Source: Neoarius graeffei (lineage: Eukaryota > Chordata > Actinopteri > Siluriformes > Ariidae). Taken from it: a stretch of DNA of 64,000 nucleotides. The translations under genes and the position numbers were made by a program. Where the stretch lies: assembly GCF_027579695.1 (NCBI RefSeq), contig NC_083572.1, forward strand, positions 13,848,915 through 13,912,914. Direction: 5' to 3'. This document shows positions 62,022 through 64,000 of the stretch, in pieces (positions within the stretch are counted from its first letter, which is position 1; every line of letters starts with the position of its first letter). The notes beneath the pieces are model-generated. The model was not told where the DNA came from. It saw only the letters and a list, made by a program, of their open reading frames with translations, and ran no database searches.

Positions 62022-62650
62022 TTTTTTCTCACAGCAAGAAGATTCTGGGTTCGAGCCCAGCAGCCGGCGAGGGCCTTTCTGTGTGGAGTTTGCATGTTGT
62101 CTGCGTGGGTTTCCCCACAGTCCAAAGACGTGCGGTTAGGTTAGGTTAATATGGGACGGCCTTGGCCTGAGGTGCCCTTGAGCGAGGCACCAAACTCCCA
62201 ACTGCTCCTCGGGCACTGTTAGCATGGCTGCCCACTGCTCTGGGTATGTGTGTGTTCACTGCTTCAGATGGGTGAAATGCAGAGAGGAATTTCACAAGTG
62301 TGCAATGAATAAAGTTGTGCTTTCTTTTCTCTTTACTATTTTGTGTAAACTCCAGAAATTGTGTGGCAAACAAATGGGCGGTGTCGTGGTTAGCACGGTC
62401 GCCTCACAGCAAGAAGGTTCCGGGTTCGAACCCAGCGGCCGGTGAGGGCCTTTCTGTGTAGAGTTTGCATGTTCTCTCCGTGTCTTTGTGGGTTTCCCGC
62501 ACAATCCAAAGACATGCGGTTAGGTTGATGTGGGGCGGCCTTGGGCTGAGGTGCCCTTGAGCAAAGTACTTAACCCCGGGCGCTCTAGTGTGGCTGCTCT
62601 GTGTGTGTTCACTGCTTCAGATGGGTTAAATGCAGAGGACAAATAAAGGT
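62022..62650 (+). mobile_element. Two SINEs of a subfamily with a different tail
   Basis: 62022-62330 and 62377-62650 share the common tRNA-like head (GGTTCGAGCCCAGC, GGGCCTTTCTGTGT) but then switch to GGTGCCCTTGAGC and ACTGCTTCAGATGGG-type tails ending AATAAAG. So one head is joined to two tail types in this genome. Confidence 0.85.
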
Positions 62651-62655
62651 TTCTT

Positions 62656-63001
62656 CATCTCATTATCTGTAGCCGCTTTATCCTTCTACAGGGTCGCAGG
62701 CAAGCTGGAGCCTATCCCAGCTGACTACGGGCGACAGGCGGGGTACACCCTGGACAAGTCGCCAGGTCATCACAGGGCTGACACATAGACACAGACAACC
62801 ATTCACACTCACATTCACACCTACGCTCAATTTAGAGTCACCAGTTAACCTAACCTGCATGTCTTTGGACTGTGGGGGAAACCGGAGCACCCGGAGGAAA
62901 CCCACGCGGACACGGGGAGAACATGCAAACTCCACACAGAAAGGCCCTCGCCGGCCCTGGGGCTCGAACCCAGGACCTTCTTGCTGTGAGGCGACAGCGC
63001 T
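62656..63001 (-). mobile_element. SINE copy with 13-bp duplication, inserted at a SINE tail
   Basis: Perfect ATAAAGGTTTCTT at 62643-62655 and 63002-63014. The head (at 63001) is truncated by about 20 bp. Inserted exactly at the A/T-rich end of the preceding SINE. Confidence 0.93.
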
Positions 63002-63114
63002 ATAAAGGTTTCTTTCTTCTTCAAATACTCAAAGCCATCGTCAGTCCTTTTAAATACTAGTGAATTGAAATCTTAATGCTACACCAAACAAAGACCTCCT
63101 ATACGTCTGATCTG

Positions 63115-63330
63115 AGTGCTTCCAACTTACAGTTTGGGTCTCCCCCTACAGACTCCCACATACTTTGAGCCATGATTTACGACAGCTGCCGGCGTGTTTA
63201 CGGCAGCGTTTCCAAGGAGACGCACTAGATTGATCCCTTATTACGACGCGGTTGGCGCGAGGACTTTTAGAGTGCACTGTGCGCGCGCGAGAAAGAGAGA
63301 ATGGGTGGAAGGTACGTTTGTAGACTTGTG
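63115..63330 (+). promoter_or_regulatory. CpG-rich promoter-like stretch and possible first exon
   Basis: Dense CpGs (GACGCGGTTGGCGCGAGG and GTGCGCGCGCGAG) in otherwise AT-rich DNA, then ATGGGTGGAAG at 63301 followed by the donor-like GTACGT at 63312. A possible second exon starts after TTGGCAG at 63801 and would read MGGRKSLVEANM before reaching a stop or a donor at about 63824. The gene is not identified and the exon structure is uncertain. The motif GTTTCCAAGGAGAC at about 63208 resembles an RFX X-box. Confidence 0.3.
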
Positions 63331-64000
63331 AGGTAAAATAGCATTTATTTAAAAAATATATATTTTTATTTTTTATTAGTTACGAAAATAAGGCTTGTCT
63401 GAATAGCAGTATATTGTTTAACTATATACTCTGTTGTACACGAACGCGCTAGAGTGGCTAATATAGTGAGTGGCTAATATAGTTAGCAGCCAATATAGTT
63501 AGCAGCCTAGCTAAGCTAGCCAAACAACACGGTACACCAGTGTGTGTTTTGTAGCTTGCTAAGGCCTTTACACTTTACAGACGCTGTTATGTTGTGAATG
63601 TCTCACGGATATTTCTTTGTGTTACTCTAAACAAGGTATTTAATCTCTAGTTACTGGCTTTCGTTTTGAATTTAACGTTATTGAGCCGCAGGGGTTATGA
63701 GTAAGCTAATATCTTTACGTTAACTGGACACATCTGATCTGAACGTTTCCTCGTTTAATTTCCGGTTTAAATATTTTTCTCTTACTGTTTCTACTTGGCA
63801 GGAAGTCTTTGGTGGAAGCTAATATGGTGCCTTTTTTTCTTCTTCTTCTTCCTTAAAGAAACGTTTGCGATCATTAAGTTGTGTTCCTGTTCTCAAGGCA
63901 AGCATGAGAGAGAAGAGTTGTGAAACATCGGTGAGATGTTTGGGAAGGAGGTATGATGGAAGGTTCTGGAAAGGAAAGGGAGGTTTGTAATGGAAGCTCC
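63331..64000. other. Possible intron of the right-edge gene, nothing firm
   Basis: AT-rich with several AG/GT signals. A short stretch after TTCTCAAG at 63898 up to GTGAGA at about 63931 has exon-like borders, but I recognise no protein in it. Confidence 0.2.

Overview
This is a teleost fish nuclear genomic window. It holds spliced vertebrate genes with GT-AG introns, families of Tc1/mariner, hAT, PIF/Harbinger and Kolobok-type DNA transposons, a chromodomain Ty3/Gypsy element, a CR1/L2/Rex-like LINE and many copies of one tRNA-derived SINE. The SINE and Tc1 families look like those abundant in catfish and other ostariophysans, but the species cannot be fixed from sequence alone.

Layout. 1-9.8 kb: a foldback repeat, a decayed minus-strand LINE with a Harbinger MITE inside it, and a decayed plus-strand Gypsy element with a SINE inside its integrase. 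9.85-26.25 kb: eleven coding exons of smarca4 (BRG1, the SWI/SNF ATPase) on the minus strand, joining in frame into the N-terminal 660 residues (proline-rich region, QLQ, HSA, BRK). The ATPase, SnAC and bromodomain exons are not in the window and must lie to the left. The smarca4 introns are loaded with transposons: two near-intact Tc1 copies, a Tc1 with a hAT in its end, a hAT containing a solo LTR, and a THAP/TTAA element carrying a 41-bp minisatellite. 26.25-49.7 kb: intergenic or upstream DNA made mostly of SINEs, nested Tc1/hAT insertions, foldbacks and a Harbinger element. A possible non-coding first exon of smarca4 is near 31.3 kb.

49.9-58.5 kb: a plus-strand C2H2 zinc-finger gene in three exons, 368 residues, nine fingers. 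Exon 1 contributes only the ATG. Its 6.9-kb second intron holds at least five DNA elements. 58.5-63.1 kb: the 3' region of this gene and a SINE cluster. 63.1-64 kb: a CpG-rich, promoter-like stretch with a possible first exon of another plus-strand gene.

smarca4 and the zinc-finger gene are transcribed divergently and encode nuclear proteins (a chromatin remodeller and a putative DNA-binding factor); nothing here shows that they work together. The most unusual structures are the minisatellite grown out of a THAP-domain exon, the perfect inverted dimer of a 91-bp hAT MITE, the tandem SINE array, and the nested insertions whose target-site duplications can still be read. I found no new enzymatic system.
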